DNA from: Paraspadella gotoi
Taxonomy: Eukaryota; Chaetognatha
Length of the DNA stretch: 64,000 nucleotides
Assembly: GCA_051294375.1 (NCBI GenBank)
Contig: CM119268.1
Span: 4,144,404-4,208,403 of the forward strand
Direction: 5' to 3'
The position numbers were made by a program, and so were the translations under genes. Below the pieces are notes generated by a model. The model saw only the letters and a program-made list of their open reading frames with translations. It was not told the DNA's origin and made no database searches. Position 1 is the first letter of the stretch; each line of letters opens with the position of its first letter. Positions 35,660-47,794 of the stretch are shown here, one piece after another.

Positions 35660-36510
35660 GAGCTGGAAATGCCAAAGCGCTGGAATGCCCCTAAGAGCTG
35701 GAATGCCAAAGCGGCGATGCCCGCAGTAGATTGCCTGGAAGAGCACGAAGCGCTGGAATGCCACTAAGAGCTGGCAATGCGAAAAGTGGAATGCCACCGA
35801 ACAGCTGGAATGCCGAGAGTGGAATGCCGACAAACAGCTAGAATGCCGAAGAACTGCCATTGCCACAAGAGCTGAATGACGAGAACTAGATGAACATTAG
35901 AATGCACCAAGGCTGGAATGCCGAAGGAGTTGGAATGCCACCAAAGAGCTGGAATGCCGAAGCCTCTGGCAATGCCACCAAGACGCTGGAATGCCAAAGA
36001 GTGTGGGAAATTGGCCACCCAGAGCTGGAATGCGACAAAGAGTTGGAATGCCACAAGATGAGATTCGAGGTGGAAGACAACTGAACCAAGAGTGGAATAG
36101 CCAACGACGAAGAGTAAGCACAGCTGGGAATGCCGAGCTGCTGGAAATGCCCACAAGGAGAGCTGAATGGCCGAAGAGTTGGAATGCCCACCAAGAGCTG
36201 GCAATGCCGAAGCGCTAATTGCACAATGGAATGCCAAGAGTAGGCTGATGCCGAGCAGTGGAATGCCAAGAGGTTGGAAATGCCAAGAGTTTATCCACAA
36301 GAGCTGGAAATACCGAAGGTTTGAATGCCACCAAGAGCTGGATGCCGAAGAGGTTGGAATGCCACCAAGAGCCTGGAATGCCGAGGTGCTGGAAATGCCT
36401 GCAAGACGCCTAGGAATGCCGAAGAGTTGGAATGCCACCAAGAGCTGGAAATGCCCAAGTGACGTGGAATGCTCGAGCTGAATGCAAGATTGCAATGCCA
36501 CCAAGCGATG
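35660..36510 (+). repeat. GAGCTGGAATGCC minisatellite array
   Basis: About 850 bases of degenerate units of 15-17 and 30-34 bases, built on GAGCTGGAATGCCACCAA and GAGTTGGAATGCCGAAG. A 262-codon minus-strand frame here is only a translation of the array. Confidence 0.9.
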
Positions 36511-36559
36511 CCCAGAGTTGATGTGCAATCTTGAAAACCGAGACGAACGCAAACAATAA

Positions 36560-37055
36560 TGATTGATCTCTGTTCTATTCAGAGGATTAATAAGTCGCGA
36601 CTGAATCTTTTCAGGTTTTTTTTCCCTGTCTAATCATTTCATTTTCGATTCATTTTGTTGGTTGGGGAGGAACCGACTTTAATGAATGAAAAAAAAACCC
36701 ACAACGGTTTTCGAGAAAAACAAAATATTTCCCGATAGAACTTTGAGAAAATTCTTTTGTTTCCCTATATAATTTATAGCACACATTTTCTTGTAAACTT
36801 TTTGTCAAACTATAATCTTAAAACTATTCAAAACGAAATTTTCTTAAAATTTTTCTTTAGATATAATCTGTGGTGTGGATATTTTTTTTATTTTTCTAAT
36901 ATTTTTTTATAATTTTTTAATCTTATTGTTTATCTAACTCGAGCAAAAAAAAGAGAGTCGAGAACTTTTTAATCTAAAATCGAAACGCGCAGGCTATTTT
37001 TTTTTTAAAATTTTAGTTTGTTTCTTGTTCCAGACCATCTTGAAACCAAATTCAT
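36560..37055. other. AT-rich non-coding DNA
   Basis: No gene or repeat recognised. Confidence 0.6.
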
Positions 37056-37060
37056 CTCTG

Positions 37061-37146
37061 CCTCCTCTCTCTCTCATTCCTCTCTCTCTCTCTCTCTCAG
37101 CTCTCTCGTCTCTCTCTCGTCTCTCTCTCTCTCTCTCTCTCTCTCA
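37061..37146 (+). repeat. CT microsatellite
   Basis: Interrupted CT tract. GA tracts follow at 37255-37320. Confidence 0.9.
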
Positions 37147-37629
37147 TCGTCCCTCCGTTTCTTGCTGCTTCTCATTCGAATTCGCGCATCAAAGTTAATG
37201 CGACAACAGGAGAGCGAGAGAGACAAGCCAGAGGCAAACCAGATCAACAGGCAATGAGAGAAGAGAGAGAGAGAGAGGAGAGAGACAGGAGATGAGAGAA
37301 GAGAGAGAGAGAGAGGAGAGGAAAAGGAAGGGAATAATTTTAGCTTGGAGGCGTATAACTGCGGGCCTTTTCTCACATCCGCGCGGTCACGGTGAGAATA
37401 GAAAAGCAAGGAAGAGAGAAGAAATAGAAGCAAGACTGGAGATGAGAGAGAGAGAGAGTGTAAGTGAAAGGAAGAGAGAGGGAGAGAGGAAACCAAATAA
37501 TTGTGAATAGGAAGCATATTTATTATTGGTAAGAAGAGATTAGTAATATTTATAAAATTAGATAAATATGATAGCAGTAATTTTCATATAATTTCAATAA
37601 AAAATACAACATTTTCGTTCTAGGCGGAG

Positions 37630-38085
37630 ATGGAAAAGAAAAAGATGATCAACAATGATGAGACAGGAGAGATGAAGACAAGAGAGGAAAGAAAAGAGGA
37701 AAAAGAAAGGCAAAGAGAAGAAAAGAAAAGAGAAAAAATCAAAGGAAGAGAGAAAAGAAAAGAGAAGAGAAAAATAAAAAAGAAGGAAAAGAAAAATAAG
37801 AGAATAGAAAGAAGAAAAGAAAAGAAAGAAAGAGAAGAGAAAGAAAGGAGAAAAAAAAGAAAAAAAATAAGAGGAAAGAAGAAACAAAAGAAAAAGGGAG
37901 AGAAGAAATGAAAAGAAAAGAGAAAAAAGAAAGAAGGAAGAAAAGAAAAGAGAAGAAAAAAAAGGAAGGAAGAAAAAAAAGAGAAGGAAAGAGAGATACG
38001 AGGAGATCACGAGGGTGAAGATCGTTTGAGAAGAGGAAGAGAGAGGAGAGGAGGAGGAGGAGGAAGAAGGAGGAATGGAGAAGTT
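37630..38085. repeat. Purine-rich (GAAAA/GGAGGA) low-complexity tract
   Basis: A long A/G-only stretch. Frames on both strands are compositional. Confidence 0.85.
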
Positions 38086-38272
38086 GTGTGACCCAGTTGA
38101 GCGGCGGGTGAGAGAAAAGGTAACAAAATGTGAGATTTGAAAACATACGAGTGGATCAATATATCATTGTGAGGAGAATTGTGATAGAGATCTAAGATTA
38201 TAAGGTGAACACTCAACGTCACTAAATACTTAACGTCTGTTCTCAGAAGCATTGTAAAGTCTGTTCGTTAGG

Positions 38273-38365
38273 CTATGTCTTCTCTTCCACATTTCGAGAA
38301 TCAAGAGTTTGAAGAGGAAAAGACGGAACGCACTCGGAGGAAGGGTGAGTTTGATTGTAAGGCGC
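38273..38365 (-). CDS. Single-pass membrane protein, candidate terminal exon
   Basis: On the minus strand, GTAACCCAG|GCGCC opens a phase-0 exon reading APYNQTHPSSECVPSFPLQT and then LDSRNVEEKT with a TAG stop at 38273-38275. The phase fits the exon at 39138-39412. Splice-phase agreement is the main support. The protein family is not recognised. Confidence 0.4.
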   Translation of the reverse strand, partial: APYNQTHPSSECVPSFPLQTLDSRNVEEKT

Positions 38366-39077
38366 CTGGGTTACGGGTGAAAGGAGTGAGATCGGGGTGA
38401 AGCTGGTGTGAGTTTTTGGGTGAGTGACGTTCGTGAGACGACCCAGCATAAACGGTGACCCTCTCCCAAAAATATCTCCCGAAATGACCGTCGGGGAAAA
38501 AGAAGAGGATAAAAAAAAAAAGAAACAAAAAATATTTTTCCCCAAAGCGTTTAAAAAAAAATATACGGCGTAAGAAAAATCATATAAATTACAAAAAAAA
38601 ATATCGAGAAACGTAATAACAATATACATAATATCTATATAAACATTATTAGCGGAATATACAATTTAAGAAAATAAAAAAGGACTCCAACCAAAAGCGA
38701 GGAAAAAAAAGAATTTATGTTTAATTTTGATAAGAGTATGAGATCGTAAAATACGACTGACAAAACATTTACTAAAAAAATTTAACAGAAGAAAATAGCA
38801 AAAGTGCAGAAGGAAATAAGAATTAAACATAAAACTTAAAATTAAAAAGTGAGAGAGAAACAACAAACGCGTGAACATGTACTAACAGCAAGAAATTTTC
38901 TTTTTTTATTACGTCGCGTTAATCGAATATGAAATTTGATTATTATTGGATTTTTTTCTTTTACTTTCGTCGCCTGTACTGTAATTTAATATTTACATAG
39001 TTTTATACTTTTTTCCACTTTTTCACGCATCGTGAACTTTGTTTACAGCCACGACCCCCTGGCGAGGATTTTATCGC

Positions 39078-39135
39078 TCTCTCTCGCTCTCGCTCTCTCT
39101 CTCTCTCTCGCTCTCGCTCTCGCTCTCTCTCTCTC
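39078..39135 (+). repeat. CTCTCG/CT microsatellite
   Basis: CT tract with regularly spaced G, directly against the donor of the tail exon on the minus strand. Confidence 0.9.
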
Positions 39136-39137
39136 AC

Positions 39138-39412
39138 CTCCCGCGAAGACACTTCCGTCTGTAAAGTCGCGATCTGCGTCGACGCCGGAACCACGCCCAC
39201 TCCGCCGCCGACACCCCCGACGCCGACGTTAAAGGCCGGCGTCAACTGGTAGATCTCTCCGTTGGAGTAAGCGCCGGGCGCGATGTCCACCGTGCGGATC
39301 TGCGGCAGCGAGAGGCTGCTCCTGACGCCCGGCGTGGCCAGCGTCAGCAGCGGCAGAGTGATGGTGCGGGAAACCTGAGCCATGTGGGCCGCCTCTTCGG
39401 GGGAGGGGAAGC
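39138..39412 (-). CDS. Single-pass membrane protein, cytoplasmic-tail exon
   Basis: A 275-base exon between CTCGCCAG|GC and CGGGAG|GTGAGA. It joins the previous exon in phase 1 and leaves in phase 0. It encodes about 92 residues, including VSRTITLPLLTLATPGVRSS and IAPGAYSNGEIYQLTPAF, then a Gly/Val-rich run. Codon usage is GC-rich against an AT-rich background, which supports coding. It lies downstream of the membrane helix exon and so should be intracellular. The (CTCTCG)n tract at 39078-39135 lies in the next intron. Confidence 0.7.
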
Positions 39413-39812
39413 CTGGCGAGGGGAGGTGGGGAAGGAGGGGAGAGGGAGGGGAATTGAGAGTGAAAGAGAAAGAGAAAGAGAAAGAGAAAGAGAAAGAGAA
39501 AGTGGGCAAAAGAGATTAATGATTTGACTGTTTAATAAGGATATTCGATATTTTAATTATGCGGTGAGATTACGTCATCTATTTGTCTTTCAGTTGGCTC
39601 GTCTTTCTGACTTTTTATTCATGTATTTGTCTTTCTCTCGATCTATTAATCTATCTAATCTATCAATCTATTTCTTAAATATATCTATCTTTCTACTAAT
39701 TCCCGATTGGCTTCAATATTTGGTTAAACTTTACATATTTAACCGAATCAAAGGGCACACTACACACTGCACAATGCACAGTGCACCAGGCACAATCACA
39801 CAGTGGACTTAC

Positions 39813-39863
39813 CCGTGTTGTAGGATTGCGACATCGTCATTCCCGTCGCGTTCATCGTCGTCA
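39813..39863 (-). CDS. Single-pass membrane protein, small tail exon
   Basis: A 51-base exon between TTTTTTTTTCAG|TG and ACGG|GTAAGT, in phase 1 at both ends. It reads VTTMNATGMTMSQSYNTG. Strong acceptor and donor plus matching phases with 50408-50535 and 39138-39412 make it convincing despite its size. The intron on its upstream side is about 10.5 kb. Confidence 0.65.
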
Positions 39864-39869
39864 CTGAAA

Positions 39870-40530
39870 AAAAAATCTTAATAAATGATATTTAAAAACA
39901 AAAAAATAATAAATAAGCGGATTTAATAAAGAGAAACGTTCCCGTCGTAAATTAAGCCGTTTTTTTATTATCGTAAATAATTGAATCTTTTATCGTCATC
40001 ATCATCGTCGTTGTTGTCGTTGTCTTTTCCTTTTGTATCCGATTTCTGTTATAAACTTCGTTCTTTTCATCGAATATACCATCCATCAGTATAGACTTTG
40101 TCACCGTCGTTGTCAGCTTCTCTCAATATATATCAACTTTTCTATTCCGCTTTAAATATTGAAAAGAATACAGGTAATAGTATAATCTTATACGACTCTA
40201 TTAAATGTTCCTGATAAGATACCAGTAATACTTGCCTGTTTCTAGAAGCGTAAAGTGAAAAAATCATGAAATTGGTAAAACTAACAAACAAAATTTCTAT
40301 TCCTTCAATAAATAGCTCACTTGCTTGCTGACTTTGGACAGAGAAGCAGCAAGCTTACAAATAAGACTATCTCACAGACGAAGGCTATTAACTTCCTAGA
40401 TATAGTGTTTCCCCAACACTTAGTGGTAAAACGTATTTTATTAAGTTTTGTAGTATTGCATTCTAACGAGCTTCAAATAAAAATAACTCTCAGGAAATTG
40501 GTTAAACCTAAAAAATAATATCTATGGCGA
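39870..40530. other. Intronic AT-rich DNA
   Basis: Intron of the minus-strand gene with an ATC/GTC triplet run near 39995-40025. No further gene is seen. Confidence 0.5.
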
Positions 40531-40534
40531 GGGG

Positions 40535-40765
40535 AGAATGCCTGTGATACACGGGGCGATGAGTATTTCATCACTGCGTAAGGGCTGCGGGCCTCAGTGA
40601 CAGTTTCCTATCAATGGCTGTTTAGACCGCGCCGTCACATTGATGTCAGAAACGGGATAACCAGGGATTGAACCCAACGCACATACAGATAATTTAGCCT
40701 ACACACAGCCATCGAGACGAGGCTGAGAACGCACAGCAGTGGAGGCAGCTTTAATATTGCTGCCA
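40535..40765 (-). mobile_element. tRNA-derived SINE
   Basis: On the minus strand, a pol III A box (TGGCTGTGTGTAGG, 40698-40711) and B box (GGTTCAATCCC, 40664-40674) are about 24 bases apart inside a tRNA-like head. A GC-richer body and tail of about 120 bases follow. It is inserted in the intron in the same orientation as the host gene. The tail family is not recognised. Confidence 0.6.
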
Positions 40766-41639
40766 CAATCCTTCCATAAATAAAAAAAGCCATCCTCTCT
40801 TTTTCGTCGTCCTCATATTTTTCGGACTCAAGTTACTCATAGAGAGAAAAAAGTAATGTTTTCACGTCGGCAACGTTAATGGATGATGAACCGTTAACGA
40901 GTTCACACCGACGGCGCTTGGCCATTCACGTGATCGCGGTGAAACGGACGATGACAATGACGTTGCAAGAGAGTACGNNNNNNNNNNNNNNNNNNNNNNN
41001 NNNNNNNNNNNNNNNNNNNNNNNNNNNNNNNNNNNNNNNNNNNNNNNNNNNNNNNNNNNNNNNNNNNNNNNNNNNNNNNNNNNNNNNNNNNNNNNNNNNN
41101 NNNNNNNNNNNNNNNNNNNNNNNNNNNNNNNNNNNNNNNNNNNNNNNNNNNNNNNNNNNNNNNNNNNNNNNNNNNNNNNNNNNNNNNNNNNNNNNNNNNN
41201 NNNNNNNNNNNNNNNNNNNNNNNNNNNNNNNNNNNNNNNNNNNNNNNNNNNNNNNNNNNNNNNNNNNNNNNNNNNNNNNNNNNNNNNNNNNNNNNNNNNN
41301 NNNNNNNNNNNNNNNNNNNNNNNNNNNNNNNNNNNNNNNNNNNNNNNNNNNNNNNNNNNNNNNNNNNNNNNNNNNNNNNNNNNNNNNNNNNNNNNNNNNN
41401 NNNNNNNNNNNNNNNNNNNNNNNNNNNNNNNNNNNNNNNNNNNNNNNNNNNNNNNNNNNNNNNNNNNNNNNNNNNNNNNNNNNNNNNNNNNNNNNNNNNN
41501 NNNNNNNNNNNNNNNNNNNNNNNNNNNNNNNNNNNNNNNNNNNNNNNNNNNNNNNNNNNNNNGAAAGAGAGAGAGAGTCCAGTAACCTTTTTCTCCTTCA
41601 TTTTTTACCCCAAATTAAACAATAATAAACATCATAGAA

Positions 41640-42224
41640 ACAATTTTCGAATTATTTTTGTTTTCCGAATTTGAAACTAAAAAATATAAGTTTATTCTTT
41701 TTATACCTTTATACGTAGCGTAAATCGAATATAAAATTTGATTTTTATCATGTAGTAAAAAGAAGAAGTACAATTTTTGCTCGACCGCAACTTTGAGCTA
41801 AAAAAATCGAACAAATTTTTAATATTTTTTTATCTTCAAATTCTTCTTAAAATATGAAAGTAAAAAAAAATATTCTTCATCATGAAAAAGAAGAAAAAAA
41901 AGGAAAGGAAAATAAAAAGGAGATTAGAAAGGATTCAAAGTAGAGAGAGAGGAAAGAAAGAGAATATAAGATATAAAAGTACCTGGAGGAAGAAGAAAAA
42001 GTGAGGAACGGAAGTAGAAAAACAAAGAAAAGTAGGAAAGTAGGAAAAGAAGGAAGGAAAGAGAAAATAAGAAAGAAGGAGAGAGAAAAGAAAAGAAGAG
42101 CAAGAGCTAGAAATAGTGAGGGAAAAAAGAGAGGAAAAATGTAAAGAAGGAAAAATTGATGAAAAGAAAACTGAAGTTGTGAATGAAAAAGAAAGGAAAT
42201 GAAAACTAGTCTCTCTCTCTCTCT
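41640..42224. other. AT-rich then purine-rich intronic DNA
   Basis: Between gaps 40978-41562 and 42225-42662. GAAAGGAAA-type tract at 41880-42190. No gene is seen. Confidence 0.6.
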
Positions 42225-43129
42225 NNNNNNNNNNNNNNNNNNNNNNNNNNNNNNNNNNNNNNNNNNNNNNNNNNNNNNNNNNNNNNNNNNNNNNNNNNNN
42301 NNNNNNNNNNNNNNNNNNNNNNNNNNNNNNNNNNNNNNNNNNNNNNNNNNNNNNNNNNNNNNNNNNNNNNNNNNNNNNNNNNNNNNNNNNNNNNNNNNNN
42401 NNNNNNNNNNNNNNNNNNNNNNNNNNNNNNNNNNNNNNNNNNNNNNNNNNNNNNNNNNNNNNNNNNNNNNNNNNNNNNNNNNNNNNNNNNNNNNNNNNNN
42501 NNNNNNNNNNNNNNNNNNNNNNNNNNNNNNNNNNNNNNNNNNNNNNNNNNNNNNNNNNNNNNNNNNNNNNNNNNNNNNNNNNNNNNNNNNNNNNNNNNNN
42601 NNNNNNNNNNNNNNNNNNNNNNNNNNNNNNNNNNNNNNNNNNNNNNNNNNNNNNNNNNNNNNATTCTCGAGTGAGTCATCAACGCGGTCGATCGGTCAGC
42701 GACGTTGGAGTGATGATTTCTTTATGTACGGAAGTAACGGAAATATTATACTGAGATTCGTTACGCCGATGGCTTCAATTGCGGAAAACCATAAATCGAA
42801 GCTTAAAAAAAAATGTAGTATTATCAATAATAATATCAATAATATCATGGACGAAGTTGAATTTATATATAAACCAACTGATATTACTTTTTTATAGACT
42901 TAAAGTTAAACGGTAGAATTTCTAATTTACGAACAAATTTTAAATCAGAGCGATGGTTTCGTTGAATATTAAACGTTGAAAAGAAACGCTAGGGCGTGGT
43001 CAGTCACGTGAACCTTTACTCCGTCGAAGGTCGAGATTTCACTGTGAATTTCTGATTTGAAATTCTATCGTTGGGTTCAGCTGTTTGCTCTCTTTTTGGT
43101 GGTTAAATGAGGTGAAAGTGAAAGGCGTG

Positions 43130-43260
43130 TGGTTTGGGTAGGGGAAGAAGTGAGTGGTTGAGGTTAGTGGTTGAAAAGAGTGATTGAAGTTAGTGGTTGG
43201 CGTGAGTGGTATAGGTGAGTGGTTGAGGTGGGCGGTCACTGGGCGGGGTTGGATGGTTTG
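43130..43260 (+). repeat. GAGTGGTTGAGGTTAGTGGTTG minisatellite
   Basis: Degenerate short units with repeated AGTGGTTG. Confidence 0.7.
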
Positions 43261-43365
43261 ATCGTTGGCTTTGCTTGGACCTCAGCCGTTGTGAGAAAAA
43301 CGAGCCTCGGTTTCTTGATGGGCAGTCTTTTTTTTATTTTCTTTCTTTGTCTCTTTTAATTTTTT

Positions 43366-43367
43366 CT

Positions 43368-43447
<80 letters not shown>

Positions 43448-43450
43448 TTT
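43366..43450 (+). repeat. (CTTT)n microsatellite
   Basis: About 84 bases of nearly pure CTTT. Confidence 0.95.
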
Positions 43451-43622
43451 CCTCATTTTTGGCAACCTCTCTCGCTTCTTCTCCGCAGAATCGAGCAAAA
43501 AAAAAAAAAAATGGAAATCCCAATTTCATTGCAAATCGCAATTCCATTGCCGCCAATTGACGACGGCTTAATATTTCACGGGATGAAGGGAAGAGTCGTC
43601 ATCGGTCTCGGGACGACGTGAT

Positions 43623-43662
43623 TGACGTCAAAATGACGTCATCCTCGTCCTTAACGACGTCA
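43623..43662. promoter_or_regulatory. Helically phased CRE cluster
   Basis: Two perfect CRE palindromes (TGACGTCA at 43623-43630 and 43634-43641) and one near-perfect CGACGTCA (43655-43662) start 11 and 21 bases apart. All therefore face the same side of the helix. They sit in a CpG-richer block inside the large intron of the minus-strand gene. ATF/CREB-type binding is inference. Confidence 0.5.
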
Positions 43663-43826
43663 TCCGCGGCGTCACGACCCCATTTCCTTTTAATTTATTA
43701 TTGTTTATTAAAGACTTCGTATACCTTCGCCTCGACTGAGCGACGCGGTAATAAATCTCAACGCGGGTAAATACCCATTAACGCTTATGAATATGTATTT
43801 CGGTTCCGGAGGCGGTGGTTGTAGAG

Positions 43827-43831
<5 letters not shown>

Positions 43832-43871
<40 letters not shown>

Positions 43872-43915
43872 GGGAGAGAGAGAGAGAGGGAGAGAGAGAG
43901 AAAGAGAAAGAGAGC
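43832..43915 (+). repeat. (GA)n microsatellite
   Basis: GA tract with GGG interruptions. Confidence 0.9.
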
Positions 43916-44179
43916 TATAAAGAATTATTTACTTAAAAAGTGTCTCGATCCAATCTAATCTTCTTTTTTAAATGTTTTATAATTTTTGTGCATTTGTTTT
44001 TATTATTTTTGTGTCTGAATTTTGAGTTTTCTTGCGATGACAGTCGATAATATATCAAAAACTAATTACTTCAATATAATTTATAACAATTTTTACTGAT
44101 TTTTCTAAAAATTTAATGAAAATATATAGTAAAAGAAGTAATTTTGTAATTTTTATACTGAAACAAAGACATTAAACTC

Positions 44180-44430
44180 CTGGTCTCCCCCTGTACACAA
44201 CGACCGCGGATTTCGTCGCCAAATCCGGTTCTCACTGTCGCGCTACGCTGCCCCCGTCGAGACGAGCGACCGAGCGTGACGCCTGATTTACGGAGGAGAA
44301 GAAGAATCGGGCGCCTGACAAATGGCGAGGGTCAGCGTAGCGTGGGGCGGCGTGGTTTGGCGTGGGTCGGCGTTGCGAGGTCTTGTTTGGCGTGACTTTG
44401 CGAATTGGCCGTGTCTTGGCATGGTTTCGA
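44180..44430. other. GC-rich block with GGCGTGG short repeats
   Basis: Repeated GGCGTGG/CAGCGTAGCGTGG motifs with an inverted CTACGCTG near 44250. No open frame is recognised. Confidence 0.5.
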
Positions 44431-45741
44431 GTGGCGTAAGGAGAACATCTATTTTGTCCATAGTCTAATTAAAAAGATTTTCAAACATTCATTCATTCAT
44501 TCATAAATAAATTAAGGACTGAAAAGTTCAGTTAAACCCACAATTCCTCAACGTAATCTGTCAACGAATCAAATCAGTTTCGTCAAATTTATTTGATCTC
44601 AAATCAAAAATGAATCAGTTGAACTCGAAGTTTCTCGATGTCTCGAGTCTTAGATTAATATTAAATTAATATTTCTTGTCTCGAGTCTTAGATTAATGAG
44701 AAGAATTAATTCTCACTGAGAATTTCAGTAGTGAAACCCTATATCGATTCGCCTGATGAGACGCGATGATGATTTCTCGTTTTGTCGCGAGACAGAAGAN
44801 NNNNNNNNNNNNNNNNNNNNNNNNNNNNNNNNNNNNNNNNNNNNNNNNNNNNNNNNNNNNNNNNNNNNNNNNNNNNNNNNNNNNNNNNNNNNNNNNNNNN
44901 NNNNNNNNNNNNNNNNNNNNNNNNNNNNNNNNNNNNNNNNNNNNNNNNNNNNNNNNNNNNNNNNNNNNNNNNNNNNNNNNNNNNNNNNNNNNNNNNNNNN
45001 NNNNNNNNNNNNNNNNNNNNNNNNNNNNNNNNNNNNNNNNNNNNNNNNNNNNNNNNNNNNNNNNNNNNNNNNNNNNNNNNNNNNNNNNNNNNNNNNNNNN
45101 NNNNNNNNNNNNNNNNNNNNNNNNNNNNNNNNNNNNNNNNNNNNNNNNNNNNNNNNNNNNNNNNNNNNNNNNNNNNNNNNNNNNNNNNNNNNNNNNNNNN
45201 NNNNNNNNNNNNNNNNNNNNNNNNNNNNNNNNNNNNNNNNNNNNNNNNNNNNNNNNNNNNNNNNNNNNNNNNNNNNNNNNNNNNNNNNNNNNNNNNNNNN
45301 NNNNNNNNNNNNNNNNNNNNNNNNNNNNNNNNNNNNNNNNNNNNNNNNNNNNNNNNNNNNNNNNNNNNNNNNNNNNNNNNNNNNNNNNNNNNNNNNNNNN
45401 NNNNNNNNNNNNNNNNNNNNNNNNNNNNNNNNNNNNNNNNNNNNNNNNNNNNNNNNNNNNNNNNNNNNNNNNNNNNNNNNNNNNNNNNNNNNNNNNNNNN
45501 NNNNNNNNNNNNNNNNNNNNNNNNNNNNNNNNNNNNNNNNNNNNNNNNNNNNNNNNNNNNNNNNNNNNNNNNNNNNNNNNNNNNNNNNNNNNNNNNNNNN
45601 NNNNNNNNNNNNNNNNNNNNNNNNNNNNNNNNNNNNNNNNNNNNNNNNNNNNNNNNNNNNNNNNNNNNNNNNNNNNNNNNNNNNNNNNNNNNNNNNNNNN
45701 NNNNNNNNNNNNNNNNNNNNNNNNNNNNNNNNNNNNNNNNN

Positions 45742-45757
45742 AGAGAGAGAGAGAGAG

Positions 45758-45791
<34 letters not shown>

Positions 45792-45793
45792 AA

Positions 45794-45825
<32 letters not shown>

Positions 45826-45955
45826 TTATGGAAAGGATATTTCCCCCGCCCCTTTCCCGGCGGGGATTGCAATGCCATTCCAAGCCATATTTTCCTTAGT
45901 ACGTCACCATAATCGTCGAAATGAAATACGGAAAGTGAGCGAGAGAGAGAAGAAG

Positions 45956-46018
<63 letters not shown>

Positions 46019-46082
46019 AAAGAAGAGAGAGCGAGAGAGAGAAAGAAAGAAAAAGAGAGCAGGAGAGAGAAGAGAGAAGAGG

Positions 46083-46129
<47 letters not shown>

Positions 46130-46131
46130 TC
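45742..46131 (+). repeat. GA-rich microsatellite tracts
   Basis: GA tracts at 45742-45826 and 45938-46128, with about 110 unique bases between. The first abuts the 942-N gap. Confidence 0.9.
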
Positions 46132-46499
46132 TTAATTCCCCCTCATATCATGAGTCATAACCTGTCAATTACGACCCGTGAAACGATCGTCATGGAGAAA
46201 AAAATTCAGTGTCCAAAAAGTATGTAATATTTGCTTTTATGTATAAATTTAGGTTTGCATAACCAAGAATATCTCAGATTTTTCTAAAAAAAGGTAACTT
46301 ACCCTAACATGAAATCGAATGTCATAAAAATGTTTGTTTTTTATAATGAAGTTGGCAGATTAATTTTTTATCTCTCGTCCTGCGCGAGGAGGATATTGCT
46401 ACGTAATTGAGAGAAGCATCGAAGCTCGGAACAACATCAACAAAAACACATCGAGAGTTGGAGATGACTACTCGTCGCGTAATAACGAGAACGATGGTG

Positions 46500-47060
46500 A
46501 GGATGATGGAGGAAAGGGAGGAAAGGGAGGAAAGGAAAAAAGGAGGAAAGGAAGAAAAAAAGGAAACTAAAAAGAGAGGAAGGAGTAAGGAACGAAAGTA
46601 TGGAGGAAAGAAAAATGGCGGAGAAAAAAGTGAGAAAAGAGAAAGGAAGGAAAGAGGAGATAAGAAAAGCATAGGAAAGATACAATTAAAAAAGAAAAGA
46701 AAATATGTATTTAAATTTTGAGGCTGAAAAAGGGGAGAATGAAAAAGGGAAGGAAAAATTGAGAAAATAAAAAAGGAGGAAAGAAAGAAAGAGGTGAGAG
46801 AGAAGGATGGAAAGAAAAGGAAAAGTAGAAAAAGGAATAAAATATAAAAGGAGGAAAGAAAGAAAGAGGTAAGCGTGAGGATGAAAAGAAAAATGAAGAC
46901 AAGAAAAAAAGAGGAAAGAAAAAGCAAAAACCAAAAATCGTAAACGAGGCAGAAAAAGAAGAGGGAAAGAGAGTAAAAGACAGAAGAGATAATTTGACAG
47001 GAGATGAGGGAAAAGTTGGAATTTCCTCATGACGGAAGGAGGATGAAAAGGAATGAGGAA
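46500..47060. repeat. GGAAAG-rich purine tract
   Basis: Irregular GGAGGAAAG repeats. Frames on both strands are compositional. Confidence 0.8.
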
Positions 47061-47794
47061 GAAAGTATAAAATCGAGAAATTAATCAATATTATTAGTTG
47101 CGGGAAGTAAATAATAGTTAAAGGCAAGTTATGAAGTGTTTAAAAAAGAAATTAGTAAATGGAAAAAAAATTTAGGCTTATGATAGAAAACTAAAACAGT
47201 TGGGCCCTAGTGTAAAATGAAATGAAAACAAAGAATTATTTAATATCATACCAAATTAAGCTTCAAGTAAATCGGACCAATGTTAAGGGGAAAACGATTT
47301 TATACGATATCTTGCACAACGTCTCAGGGATAAAAGTGAGATGTGAGAGTCGGTGAAGTTTGTGAGAAAAAGAAAAGGAAGAAGTGAAAGCAAAAACAGT
47401 TTTCCCTTTCATGAGTTCATCTTTCATCAAAAACACAAATATTTCAAAAACAAAAAAATGTCTGGAAAGAAAAACATTTTCTTCTGCTTTAATTACTCTC
47501 ATTAAAAAACATGTTTATCATTTCGTCTGAGTCGAAAGATTTAAGTCGAGCGGAAATAAACAGCTAAATGAAATAAAAACAAAAGTAAAAAAAAAAGGAA
47601 AGAAAAAACAAAAACAAAAAAGAGACGAAAGGAACTCGTTATATCAAGAAGTACATACGGACAAGCAGACGGACTAACAGACGGACAAACCGTTGATGTA
47701 AAAAGGACAATCGCTTCAAGTGACGAAAAATATTGAAGAAACAAACCGAGGTTCACGCACCGCAAGAGGAGAGAAAGATTTGGAAACAAAAAAT

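Noticed and set aside
35764-36552. 262-codon minus-strand frame
   Set aside because: It lies entirely within the GGAATGCC minisatellite and changes register with unit length.
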